Positions 31,919 through 39,344 are shown, numbered from the stretch's first letter. The stretch: DNA of 44,615 nt from Actinomycetales bacterium Ga0077552 (GCA_001464255.1 LNFD01000192.1:1-44615); one strand, 5' to 3'. Program-made: numbers and translations. The notes: generated by a model from the sequence alone, not told the origin.

Positions 31919-32437
31919 ATGGGAGTCGACATCGGAGCGATCAACGGGATGAAGCTGGGCACCACCAACGAAGTTGGCCGGTACCTCTACGCGGCGCCGT
32001 GCTACGAAGCGCGCCTCGCGGGTCTCGACGCCGTGCTCGGGATGCCGATGGAGAAGATCGAGGGCGGCGAGGTGCTCGTGTCTGGGGAGTACGCGGGGAC
32101 CTCGTGGCATAGCTCCTACAGCACCTACAACCGCATGCGGTCGTACCTCGCCCAGTGCGCCCACGGGCAGACGGCCGAGGAGTTCTGGCAGCGTCCCGGG
32201 TTCGAGCACGCGCAGGTGCCGTTCGGCGAACTGATCTCGTTCTCGGACTGCGAAGGATGCATCGGACCCGCAGCGTCGGCGCGGCTCGCGAAGCACTTCG
32301 CCGACCTCGAGGCGCAGGTCATGGAGCGCGCTGGCATCGTCTGCGGGGGCGAGGTCGAGCGGTTCCTGGACTTCTACTCCACCATGCGGCTGCTGTTCGA
32401 GCACGCGTCCGACCGCGGCGCGGTCTTCTTCAGCTGA
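31919..32437 (+). CDS. Hypothetical protein adjacent to attP
   Basis: 172 residues from ATG 31919, with a good GAGGAGAG ribosome site. Mixed fold with aromatic stretches (WHSSYSTYNRMRSYL) and two CxxC-like cysteines (SDCEGCIG). Not recognised. It lies between int and attP. Confidence 0.65.
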   Translation: MGVDIGAINGMKLGTTNEVGRYLYAAPCYEARLAGLDAVLGMPMEKIEGGEVLVSGEYAGTSWHSSYSTYNRMRSYLAQCAHGQTAEEFWQRPGFEHAQVPFGELISFSDCEGCIGPAASARLAKHFADLEAQVMERAGIVCGGEVERFLDFYSTMRLLFEHASDRGAVFFS

Positions 32438-32441
32438 ACAC

Positions 32442-32465
32442 TCCCCCACTTTTCCCCCCACCTCG
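32442..32465. repeat. Left arm-type repeat of attP
   Basis: 24-bp site carrying two CCCCCAC-like boxes. It matches 22 of 24 bases of 32651-32674 in direct orientation. It lies 83 bp left of the tRNA-like core; a likely binding site for the integrase N-terminal domain. Confidence 0.6.
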
Positions 32466-32548
32466 CGTGTTGCGGGTGGTGATTTGAGGTGACTCGATGA
32501 TACGGTCAGACCACGAAACCACAGGGAAAGGGCCCAGTTCTCGGAGGC

Positions 32549-32596
32549 GGCTTCCAGCTTGGGAAGCTGGCGCTCTACCAACTGAGCTAAGCCCGC
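32549..32596 (-). other. attP core: 5' part of a tRNA-Gly(CCC) gene
   Basis: On the minus strand the sequence reads as tRNA nucleotides 1-48: acceptor 5' strand GCGGGCT, D-arm GCTCAGTTGGTAGAGC, anticodon stem CCAGC/GCTGG with loop TTCCCAA (anticodon CCC, Gly), then AAGCC. The T-arm and acceptor 3' strand are absent; sequence after 32549 shows no TTCGA loop. So it is a truncated tRNA, not a working gene. Next to an integrase this is best read as the attP core. Confidence 0.72.
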
Positions 32597-32607
32597 AGAG
32601 CGGCGAA

Positions 32608-32636
32608 CTTGTAGGCGAATCGGTCGCGGCGCGCAA
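32608..32636 (-). promoter_or_regulatory. Promoter-like sequence upstream of the tRNA segment
   Basis: Minus strand: -35 TTGCGC (32636-32631), exact 17-bp spacer, -10 TACAAG (32613-32608), 11 bp before the tRNA 5' end. After integration it could drive a tRNA rebuilt from the phage 5' part and the host 3' part. Confidence 0.4.
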
Positions 32637-32650
32637 GCTCGGCGGACGCG

Positions 32651-32674
32651 TCCCCCACTTTCTCCCCCACCTCG
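32651..32674. repeat. Right arm-type repeat of attP
   Basis: Direct partner of 32442-32465 (22/24 identical), 54 bp right of the core. The two repeats bracket the core as arm sites do in lambda-like attP. Confidence 0.6.
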
Positions 32675-32850
32675 TGGCCCTCGTCCTCGCCGTTTGGGCT
32701 CTCCCAGCGTGCTCGAGGACCGCGCCCGAGGCGCCGGATTCCGGGGTCGTCGACGCGGGCGGAGACGGCTCGCTGCCGCCGATCCCGAGCTGGATCGAGT
32801 GCGACTACCGGCGGGCCCGTGACTTCCCCCCGACGCCGGAGTGCCCATGA
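32674..32850 (+). CDS. Small lipoprotein candidate
   Basis: 58 residues if started at GTG 32674 (the frame stays open upstream through the attP core). Signal-like VALVLAVWALPAC ends in a lipobox Cys13, followed by an acidic, Pro-rich mature part (PEAPDSGVVDAGGDG) with two later Cys. It resembles small outer-membrane lipoproteins such as o-spanins, but is far from the lysis genes; it may also be cargo. Start is uncertain as there is no visible ribosome site. Confidence 0.42.
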   Translation: MALVLAVWALPACSRTAPEAPDSGVVDAGGDGSLPPIPSWIECDYRRARDFPPTPECP

Positions 32851-33638
32851 TCGCCTACACCTCTCGCACGGGGACGGCATCGACGCTCCACGCGTTGCGG
32901 GCGGCGGGATGGCGCTTGCTCGTGAGCGCCGCGGCCGACCATCGCCATGAGGGCATGCCCTACGCGATCGACAACGGCGCGTGGGCCTACCACCAGCGCG
33001 GCGTGCCGTTCGACGAGAACCGCTTCGCTCGGCTCGTACAGAGCCACGGCGAGCGCGCCGACTGGGTCGTCTGCCCGGACAAGGTTGCCGACGCGCGAGC
33101 CACGCTCGAGATGGCCGCCGCGTGGCTCCCGCGGTTGCCGCTCTCAGTCACTCCGAAGGTCCTGATCGCTGTGCAGGACGGCATGACGCCGGCCGACTTG
33201 GAGGTCTTGGTGCGGCCCCATTCGCGGATCGGCATCTTCCTCGGCGGCAGCACCGAATGGAAGCTCGCGACCATGACCAGCTGGGGCGCATGGTGCCGCG
33301 GGCGGGGGACCTACTACCACGTCGCGCGCGTGAACACGTCGCGGAGGATGCGTCTTGCTCATGACGCGTGGGCGGATTCGGTCGATGGGACGTCGCCGAT
33401 CCAGTTCCCCACGACACTCCCGAAGCTCGATCGCGCGCGCCGCGCATCCACCCTGTTCCGAGAGGCGGACGCCGCGCCGCCGCGGAACTACGCTGCCGAC
33501 GCCGAACTCGTCGAGCGCGAGCTCGTGTCCTACCGCGACGACGACGAGGTGACGCTTGAGGCGGGCGCCCTCCGAGAGCTGATCGCTCGAATGGGAGTCA
33601 GTCAGAGGCTTGTCCACGCGTCGGAAGGGAGGTCCTGA
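32847..33638 (+). CDS. tRNA-guanine transglycosylase (TGT/DpdA)-like protein
   Basis: 263 residues, ATG 32847 overlapping the previous stop. Key features: MPYAIDNGAWAY (~36), DWVVCPDKVADARAT (~73), KVLIAVQDGMTP (~105), IGIFLGGSTEWKL (~128), VARVNTSRRMRLAHD (~155) and ADSVDGTS (~175). This set is one I associate with phage proteins called queuine tRNA-ribosyltransferase or DpdA-like, TIM-barrel enzymes that swap guanine for 7-deazaguanine in RNA or DNA. No preQ0-pathway gene is in view. The catalytic Asp assignment (DNGAW, DSVDG) is by analogy. Confidence 0.55.
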   Translation: MIAYTSRTGTASTLHALRAAGWRLLVSAAADHRHEGMPYAIDNGAWAYHQRGVPFDENRFARLVQSHGERADWVVCPDKVADARATLEMAAAWLPRLPLSVTPKVLIAVQDGMTPADLEVLVRPHSRIGIFLGGSTEWKLATMTSWGAWCRGRGTYYHVARVNTSRRMRLAHDAWADSVDGTSPIQFPTTLPKLDRARRASTLFREADAAPPRNYAADAELVERELVSYRDDDEVTLEAGALRELIARMGVSQRLVHASEGRS

Positions 33639-33997
33639 TGTGCACCGTCGATTTCGATCCGCCCGACTGGTACGTCGTCGAGCGCCCGAAGGCGCGCAAG
33701 GTCCACGAGTGCGAGGACTGCTCGCGCGGGATCCTTCGCGGCGAGGTCTACACGCAGGCCACCGGATCGTGGGATGGGAGGATCTCCCGCATGCGCCACT
33801 GCCCCGAGTGCACCGCGCTCGCCAAGGCCGTCGAGGCGGCCGACTGCTCGTGGGCATGGGGCACGCTGTCCGACGACGCGCACGCCACGCTGGAGGGACA
33901 CGAGGACGCTGACCCGGTCGCGTACGGGACGGTGGCCGGCCTGCTGTTCGCGCGACGGGAGCGGGCCCTCTGCCGCTGGGAGCGAGGTACCACGTGA
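33638..33997 (+). CDS. Zinc-ribbon-like protein
   Basis: 119 residues; ATG shares its first base with the previous stop. Four Cys in CEDC and CPEC, 27 residues apart, form a zinc ribbon near residues 25-60; aromatic/charged remainder. No specific role known. Confidence 0.65.
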   Translation: MCTVDFDPPDWYVVERPKARKVHECEDCSRGILRGEVYTQATGSWDGRISRMRHCPECTALAKAVEAADCSWAWGTLSDDAHATLEGHEDADPVAYGTVAGLLFARRERALCRWERGTT

Positions 33998-34323
33998 ACG
34001 CGCTCATCAACGCCGATGGAGACCCGCACGAGATCGTTCTGTGGAAGCCGTCGATCTTCGGCCCGACCTACCGCGTGCCGCGCTGGGCGCTCGACCTGCA
34101 TCGGACGCTCGACCGCGAGGCGCGCATGGCGCTGGCCAGGGCCGAAGCCCTGCCGGCTGGCGTGCCTGGCTGGGCTCGCCGAGAGCGCGCGGAGCGCATC
34201 CGGTCGGCCATGGCGGTGATCGACCAGCTGAGGCGCGCGGTGCTGACGGTGGGGATGTGGACGCAGGAGGCCGCGCGCGCTTCGTCAGTCCAGGACGCCG
34301 ACGGCGTCGGAGGTGGGTCATGA
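33994..34323 (+). CDS. Hypothetical protein
   Basis: 109 residues, GTGA overlap. A beta start (EIVLWKPSIFGPTYRVPRW) and helices (AERIRSAMAVIDQLRRAVL). Not recognised. Confidence 0.6.
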   Translation: MNALINADGDPHEIVLWKPSIFGPTYRVPRWALDLHRTLDREARMALARAEALPAGVPGWARRERAERIRSAMAVIDQLRRAVLTVGMWTQEAARASSVQDADGVGGGS

Positions 34324-35849
34324 CGCTCGACGAGATCGAAGCCGCGTTCCGCGTGGGTTGCTGCTCCGAGGCGCGGCTCGCATCTGAGGGCTGCAAGGTG
34401 TGCGGCCCGCAGATGGCAGCGATCGAGGCCGTGCGGGAGATGGCGCGGGAGCGAGACGCCCTCCGCGAATGCGTCCTCAGGACCGGCTCGGCGCTCGGGG
34501 CCGGTGCGAGCGACGGGATCGGCATGCTCCCGAAGTACGCCGACGAACTGCGGGCCGACTTGGCCGCTGCCCGTGGTGCCATCTCGGGGCTTGAAGTCGG
34601 CATCGAGTACGTCGCCCGCACGGTTCTCGGCGCGGCTCCGGGCGTGGCATTGGAGCACGCTGCCCGCGCCGTGGTGGCCGACCGAGACGAGGCGCGCTCC
34701 GAGGTGCGGGCGCTGAGGGAGCAGCGTGACGCCATCCGTGAGGCGCACAGGGTCGAGATCGAGGCCCTCACGGCGCAGCGCGACGACGCCAAGTCCGAGG
34801 CCGCGTGGGCAACCGAGCGGGCCAAGGGTGCGGAGGCGGAGCGGGACGCCCTCATCGAGGGCCTCGGCTTCGTCGAAGCGGGGCGCGATGGGCGAGGCAG
34901 TGCGCCGATCTACGAGCGCGGGTGCCGCCGTGTGTACGCTGGCGGGCACGACGGCTGGGTGTGTGCGCCGATCTACGAGCGCGGGTGCCGCCGTGTGTAC
35001 GCTGGCGGGTACGACGGCTGGGTGTGCGCCACCGAGAAAGACGGCGCGCGCTCGACGGTGCACTTCGACGGTCTCGGGCAGGCGCTGGCCTATTCGGTGT
35101 CCCGCGACATCGATGCGCTCACCGCGCGAGTAGAGGCGGCGGAGCTGGAGCGGGACGCGCGAGATCTGAGCGGAGAGGTGCTCGCGCGGTGCGACACGGT
35201 GCTGAACGGGCCGAACCCCGAGACGCACTGGCGATCCCTGCACGACATCGACGCGCAGGTGGCCGCGACGAAGGCCCGCGCCGAGGCCGCCGAGAAGAAG
35301 CTCGAGGTGGCGCAGCAAGCCTTGCGAAACGTGCTCGTGATAGCCGAGGGGATCGACGCGTTCGCAACGCAAATGGAGAAGCTGGAGCGGGAGCTGAAGG
35401 ACGCGTGGGGCTCCGCGCGGCTGTGGAAGGCCGACCACGACACGCAGAAGGCGCGCGCCGATGCCGTGGCTGAGAAGCTCCAGGCGCTGGTGGACGCAGG
35501 TGGCGGAGCGGTCGCATCCGTGGGTGCCGCGATGATCGCGGGCGAGAGGCTTTCGCAGATCGGCAAGTGGGGCCCCGAGCACGACAAAGCGCACGTGCGC
35601 GGCGAGCTTGCGATCGCCGCGGCGCAGTTGGCCGCGTTCGGCACGGACGCCTCGGTGACTGACCCTCACGAAACGCTCGCGTGGAACCTCGTCGAGAGAA
35701 CCCGCGGGGACCGCACGCGGCAACTCGTCGTCGCTGGTGCGCTCATCGCCGCGGAGATCGACCGCGAGGCCGCCCTCCGAATGGCGGATGCGCTCACCTC
35801 AGGAGGAGATCGTGGCACTGCGCCGGATACTGGCCCGCCTCCGAGGTGA
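34320..35849 (+). CDS. Large coiled-coil protein with internal duplication
   Basis: 509 residues, ATG overlap. Cys-containing start (GCCSEARLASEGCKVCGP), coiled coils ~60-185 and ~255-390, and between them two tandem copies of a 21-residue unit from APIYERGC to GWVC. The C-terminal 110 residues (AGERLSQIGKWGPEHDKAHV) resemble a small domain often found at the end of phage proteins, with the ER-Q-W-HD-H pattern. Paralogous to 29839-30321. Function unknown. Confidence 0.68.
   Translation: MTLDEIEAAFRVGCCSEARLASEGCKVCGPQMAAIEAVREMARERDALRECVLRTGSALGAGASDGIGMLPKYADELRADLAAARGAISGLEVGIEYVARTVLGAAPGVALEHAARAVVADRDEARSEVRALREQRDAIREAHRVEIEALTAQRDDAKSEAAWATERAKGAEAERDALIEGLGFVEAGRDGRGSAPIYERGCRRVYAGGHDGWVCAPIYERGCRRVYAGGYDGWVCATEKDGARSTVHFDGLGQALAYSVSRDIDALTARVEAAELERDARDLSGEVLARCDTVLNGPNPETHWRSLHDIDAQVAATKARAEAAEKKLEVAQQALRNVLVIAEGIDAFATQMEKLERELKDAWGSARLWKADHDTQKARADAVAEKLQALVDAGGGAVASVGAAMIAGERLSQIGKWGPEHDKAHVRGELAIAAAQLAAFGTDASVTDPHETLAWNLVERTRGDRTRQLVVAGALIAAEIDREAALRMADALTSGGDRGTAPDTGPPPR
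34902..35027 (+). repeat. Two tandem 63-bp copies in the coiled-coil gene
   Basis: Copy 1 at 34902-34964 and copy 2 at 34965-35027 differ at only two positions (C to T at 34947/35010 and the last base), so the duplication is recent. In frame, encoding 21 residues each with two Cys. Confidence 0.85.
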
Positions 35850-35865
35850 GCCGTGACGCTGACGG

Positions 35866-36138
35866 CTACGCGCTGTCGCGGATGGACTTCAGCTCCGCGA
35901 ATGCACTGGCGAGCTGGTCCGGCGTCATCTTCCTCGCCGACGCGAGGTGGCTCCCATCGGGGCCTTGGTGGGTGTCGAAGAGCGCGAGCAGCGCGTCGAT
36001 GCGCCTACGAAGCCCGCCGGACGTCTCGTCCTGGATCATCATCACGTGGATGAGGGCGTTGGCCATCTTCTCGGGCGTCGGCTTTCCACGAACCTCGCTC
36101 ACCGCTGTGTTGGGCTTCTCCCGCACGTCGCTGTACAT
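35866..36138 (-). CDS. Small hypothetical protein, divergent from 36224
   Basis: 90 residues from ATG 36138; TAGGGT lies 6 nt upstream, suggesting a leaderless mRNA. Helical, with KMANALIHVMMIQDE and RRRIDALLALFDTH; no domain recognised. The only minus gene between 19.3 and 36.6 kb, so under separate control. Confidence 0.6.
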   Translation of the reverse strand: MYSDVREKPNTAVSEVRGKPTPEKMANALIHVMMIQDETSGGLRRRIDALLALFDTHQGPDGSHLASARKMTPDQLASAFAELKSIRDSA

Positions 36139-36223
36139 CCCCGCACCCTACCAGTGACGTTGCGGCTTCGGCATCACCCGCGACAGGTGATGCCACGTCG
36201 CGCCGAACTGCTAGGGTCGTCGG
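36139..36223. promoter_or_regulatory. Divergent promoter region with inverted repeat
   Basis: Minus -10 TAGGGT (36150-36145) and plus -10 TAGGGT (36212-36217), each exactly 6 nt from its ATG. Between them is a perfect 9-bp inverted repeat, GGCATCACC (36170-36178) and GGTGATGCC (36186-36194), a probable operator for both. Confidence 0.5.
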
Positions 36224-36586
36224 ATGCCCCAAGATCACAGGGAACCTGGATGGTTCGTCCCCATGGCGAACGACGATGCGCACGCCGCCTTCCTGAAGGG
36301 CGCGGTCCTCGACCACATCCGGAAGAACTGCGGCGCCGACATCGTGGAGACGGGATGCGAGGACGTCGCTTGGATTCATGAGGGCTGCGCGTTTCGCGCC
36401 CGCGTTGGCGAGTCGCTCGACTTCTACGGCGACGTCGGCCAGGTGTGGTGCATTCTGAAACGCCCGAATCTCTGGTTCGTCGTGACGACCTACCGAGGCG
36501 CCGTGCAGGACGGCCCGATCCTCATCGGGCTACCCGCCTCGGAGAGCGCCATCGCGGCCTTGAACGTGCCGAAGCGCCGACGCTGA
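36224..36586 (+). CDS. Small hypothetical protein
   Basis: 120 residues from ATG 36224 (an internal ATG at 36263 is the alternative). Mixed alpha/beta with CEDVAWIHEGCAFRARVG and ILKRPNLWFVVTTYRG; not recognised. Last rightward gene; it converges on the minus late operon with 46 bp between. Confidence 0.65.
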   Translation: MPQDHREPGWFVPMANDDAHAAFLKGAVLDHIRKNCGADIVETGCEDVAWIHEGCAFRARVGESLDFYGDVGQVWCILKRPNLWFVVTTYRGAVQDGPILIGLPASESAIAALNVPKRRR

Positions 36587-36632
36587 GAGCAACGGGCCCG
36601 GTCCATCGCCGATGCCACGCAGCCAAGGCGCG

Positions 36633-37157
36633 TTAGCGCTTTCGCTTCGGGGGCGCGAGCTCGTCCCCTTTGGTCGGTGGGGACGGGGCCGGCGTGGGCG
36701 TCTCGTTTCGCTTCGCATGCCGGCGCGCGAAGACGCTCATCATCGCCACGAGATCCAGCCCCGCGATGACCCCGCCGACGACGTGGCCCCCAAGAGCCAC
36801 CGCCACGAGGGAGGCGGCGAGCCCGGCGAGCCCGATGGTCAGACCGAACTGCATCCCGAGTTTGGTGATCGCCATCTCGTCGCGTTGGGCGGTCTCGTCC
36901 TGCGTCACGAGCCTGACCTCAAGCGCTCGGCGGTGACGCGTCTCGTCCTGCCAGGACTTGACGATCGCTTCGCGGGTCGCGGGGTCGTACCTCGCCATCA
37001 TGTCGGGGTGGGGCAGAGGGCCCTCGTAGATCCCGACGTCCGCCCGCACGCGAACGTTGCCGTCCTGATCGCGTTCGCCGGCCATCTTCATCTCAGAAGA
37101 CGAAACGCCCGGGCTTGAAGCCCGGGCGCCGTGTGTCTTCTTGATGCCGTCGTTCAC
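36633..37157 (-). CDS. DUF2335-like membrane protein, last gene of late operon
   Basis: 174 residues from GTG 37157 (overlaps the previous stop). ATG 37091 or 37085 would give a shorter form. Features of DUF2335: PLPHPDMMARYDPATREAI, a helix with RHRRALEVRLVTQDE, then two membrane helices (LTIGLAGLAASLVAVALGGH and VVGGVIAGLDLVAMMSVFA), and a basic Pro-rich tail. Role unknown; in phages often near lysis genes. Confidence 0.68.
   Translation of the reverse strand: MNDGIKKTHGARASSPGVSSSEMKMAGERDQDGNVRVRADVGIYEGPLPHPDMMARYDPATREAIVKSWQDETRHRRALEVRLVTQDETAQRDEMAITKLGMQFGLTIGLAGLAASLVAVALGGHVVGGVIAGLDLVAMMSVFARRHAKRNETPTPAPSPPTKGDELAPPKRKR
37106..37128 (-). terminator. Strong hairpin with T-rich flank, terminator-like
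   Basis: GCCCGGGC (37107-37114) and its partner (37120-37127) pair around a 5-nt loop; an outer pair AGAAGAC/GTCTTCT (37095-37101, 37135-37141) encloses it. On the minus strand the stem is followed by GTTTCGTCTTCT. It lies inside the first 22 codons of the 36633-37157 gene, so it is an attenuator, a terminator, or just coding DNA. Confidence 0.4.
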
Positions 37158-37360
37158 CGCGCGTGAGATGCGCTCAACGTCGCGCGGCGGAAGTCGGCTC
37201 CGACGCGCTCCAGATCGGAGCGCAGCGCATCGGCGGCCTTGATGTTCCTCAGCTCTTGGTGGCGTCGCGAGTCGGTGTGCAGGGACCCTGCGACGTCTAT
37301 CGACCGGGCGAACCCGTCGACGAACGACACGAAGTGCTTCCTCACCTTTTCCATGTTCAT
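37154..37360 (-). CDS. Small hypothetical protein
   Basis: 68 residues; ATG at 37360 or 37354. Basic, helical (VRKHFVSFVDGFARSIDVAG). First gene after a 156-bp gap and just after a palindrome, so possibly newly promoted. Not recognised. Confidence 0.55.
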   Translation of the reverse strand: MNMEKVRKHFVSFVDGFARSIDVAGSLHTDSRRHQELRNIKAADALRSDLERVGADFRRATLSASHAR

Positions 37361-37365
37361 GTTCC

Positions 37366-37381
37366 TAGGACACTTGTCCTA
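37366..37381. promoter_or_regulatory. Palindrome before small late gene
   Basis: TAGGACA and TGTCCTA are perfect 7-bp arms separated by CT, 6 bp from the ATG at 37360. Possible operator or hairpin; no clear -35/-10 seen. Confidence 0.4.
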
Positions 37382-37516
37382 CCACGTTCCTTCGGTCGAT
37401 TCATCGAAAACCTCACACACCCGAACAGCCGTCCAGGTAGGGGAAGTGCCCGCCAACCGCCGCGGGGGGGGATGGGGAGGGGGACGCAGGCGACCGGCGG
37501 GCTCGCGGACCGTAGA

Positions 37517-37708
37517 TCACCCCACGCCGATGCGCACGCGTCCGAGCGGCGTGCCGTCCTCGAGCCTCCACGTCGCCCAAAGAACGCCTCGCGCGCCGAG
37601 CCTCACGTCCAGCTCGAGCGCGAGGCCTCGTGGCGTCGCGCGCTCGTCGAGCTCCACGACGACGCGGTCGAGGGAGATGGTCCAAGCGGTCCAGGTCGAG
37701 CGGTGCAT
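37517..37708 (-). CDS. Small beta-rich protein
   Basis: 63 residues from ATG 37708 (DRVVVELDERATPRGLALEL, VLWATWRLEDG). Regular beta-strand pattern, no family recognised. Downstream 37382-37516 holds an 8-G tract (37464-37471) but no gene I can support. Confidence 0.5.
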   Translation of the reverse strand: MHRSTWTAWTISLDRVVVELDERATPRGLALELDVRLGARGVLWATWRLEDGTPLGRVRIGVG

Positions 37709-37760
37709 CACCGAGCATCGGCCGGGCGCGGTATCCGTTGCGCGACGAGCTCCCGACCAG

Positions 37761-38528
37761 CTACCGCCTCCGACCTGGGACAGGGCTCCCACGCCCCACT
37801 GACGCCGACGCCGACCCTGCCGACCTCCCGGATCCCCCGAATGTCGCCGACCGCGGGACGTCAGTGGAGGGCGGCCGGGCGCGGCCTGCAGCTCGGGACG
37901 AGGTGGCCAACACCTGAGGCGCCCGCGTCGGAGCGGGCGTAGCCGCCTGGGTGACCGGGGAGCCGCCCGACGAGGCCCCGACGCCATGGCCAGCCTCGAT
38001 CCCCGCCGAGGCACCTGAACGGGCCTCAGCCGCACCAGCGGACGCAGGCGACGCGGACACCGCGGCCGACGCCGCCGAGCGTACAGCGCGCGGCGCAGCG
38101 CCAGCGGCGACCGTCGCGGTCGTCCCCGACGTGCCGGCGCGCACCTCGCGCTTCGCGTTCCCGGCCGACGCCGTCCCGAGGTCCCCGGCTGCCCCCGACC
38201 TCACGTCGGTCTTGGTGCCCCCGGCTGCCGCAGCGGATTGAGCGGCGCTCGCCCCGGACCGGGATGCCTTCGGCGCGCTCCCCGCGGTGGCGGCGCCAAG
38301 GGCGGCCGAGCTCGCGGAGCGAGCTGCTGCGGGGGCTCCGCCCGCGCTCGAGCTTCCCGTCGAGGCCGTGGCTCCCGACCGCGTCTCGATGATGCCGGAG
38401 GACGGCGCGTCGAGCAGCGCGGCGGTAAGGACCTCGTCGAGCGCCGACGACCTCGGCAGGAGCCCCGCGATGGACCTGCGCGCCCGCAGCTGCTTCTTCC
38501 GCGCGAGGGTGCCGCGCCAGATCCCCAC
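37761..38528 (-). CDS. Ala/Ser-rich protein of 20-residue tandem repeats
   Basis: 255 residues, GTG start. After a basic N-terminus (~1-48) six complete and one partial copies of a 20-residue unit (x-R-S-G-A-S, then A-x-A-G) run from residue 49 to ~175, corresponding to DNA 38025-38384; the rest is Ser/Pro/Arg-rich. Low-complexity repeats of this kind occur in fibrous tail or surface proteins. It follows two tail-type genes. Function inferred only. Confidence 0.6.
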   Translation of the reverse strand: MGIWRGTLARKKQLRARRSIAGLLPRSSALDEVLTAALLDAPSSGIIETRSGATASTGSSSAGGAPAAARSASSAALGAATAGSAPKASRSGASAAQSAAAAGGTKTDVRSGAAGDLGTASAGNAKREVRAGTSGTTATVAAGAAPRAVRSAASAAVSASPASAGAAEARSGASAGIEAGHGVGASSGGSPVTQAATPAPTRAPQVLATSSRAAGRARPPSTDVPRSATFGGSGRSAGSASASVGRGSPVPGRRR

Positions 38529-38531
38529 GGG

Positions 38532-39341
38532 TCACCCGTTCGCGATCGTCAGGTAGACCTCGGGGATGCCGCTCGAGGTGCTGTCGGCCTCGACGACGAG
38601 CCAGAGCGCCGAGGTGTCGTAGAGGATGGGGAGGCCTGCCGCGTCGAGAGCGTCCACGCCGCCGTCGTTCGCGGTCTTCACGCGGTTCGACCAGAGCCGC
38701 CTTGCGACCACTACGTTGACGGTCCCGCTCGCTGCGGCCACGCCACCGACCGTCACGCTGTCGATGTGTTGGATGCCCTTGTCGCCCGCCTGGAGCGGCA
38801 TCGGGATCAGGCGCCGCGTGGTCATGCTCGCGAGCGAGGCGGAGGCCCCCGTGGTCCGCCCCGCGGTGCCAGCCTCGTTCGTGTAGCCGATGGCGATCGT
38901 GGCGGCGCTGGCTGCGATGGCGGCGTTGACCTCGATGAAGAGTTCGAGGTCGGTGTAGTCCGCGGCGGGGAGGCGCCCCGAGTAACTCGGCTGTGACGTC
39001 AGGTTGAACGTCGTGAGCGCGGCGAGGGAGAACGACCCCGCGTGGAAGAGGCGATCGTAGATCGTGAGCCGAGATGCGACAGACGAACCGAAGTCGACGG
39101 CGCCGAGGTAGCCCGTGGCCCCTCCCCCGAACGCGTTGATGAGCGGATGCCCAGCGCCAGCGTCGGTGGGCACGAGACCGTTCGCGGTGTTGCCGACCGC
39201 GAGAGAGCCCGCGCCCGGGAGCCCGGCGAGGTCGAGCGTGGTGAACGGCAGCGCGGCGATGGTGGTCGCGGCGGCCGTCTTGATGACCTTGGTCCGCTGC
39301 TTCGCGGCGGCGACGTACCCGTCGACGGTCGTGATCGCCAT
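38532..39341 (-). CDS. Phage structural protein (surface/tail-associated)
   Basis: 269 residues, ATG 39341. MAITTVDGYVAA at the start, GLPGAG, DRLFHAGSFSL, IGYTNEAGTAGRTTG and LQAGDKGIQHIDSV match a family of virion structural proteins I recognise from other phages (functions poorly defined, sometimes called tail or capsid-decorating). Rich in Thr/Ser/Gly beta strands, no catalytic motif. Confidence 0.68.
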   Translation of the reverse strand: MAITTVDGYVAAAKQRTKVIKTAAATTIAALPFTTLDLAGLPGAGSLAVGNTANGLVPTDAGAGHPLINAFGGGATGYLGAVDFGSSVASRLTIYDRLFHAGSFSLAALTTFNLTSQPSYSGRLPAADYTDLELFIEVNAAIAASAATIAIGYTNEAGTAGRTTGASASLASMTTRRLIPMPLQAGDKGIQHIDSVTVGGVAAASGTVNVVVARRLWSNRVKTANDGGVDALDAAGLPILYDTSALWLVVEADSTSSGIPEVYLTIANG

Positions 39342-39344
39342 GGC

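Noticed and set aside
32430..32636. Minus ORF with SSVGRAPASQAGSR
   Set aside because: This peptide is the usual false translation of a tRNA region; it crosses the attP core.
35853..36053. Plus ORF after the third junction cassette
   Set aside because: No sensible protein features and opposite a better minus gene (35866-36138); kept only as a possible relic.
37464..37471. Run of eight G as phase-variation tract
   Set aside because: Not inside a supported gene or promoter, so no evidence for switching.
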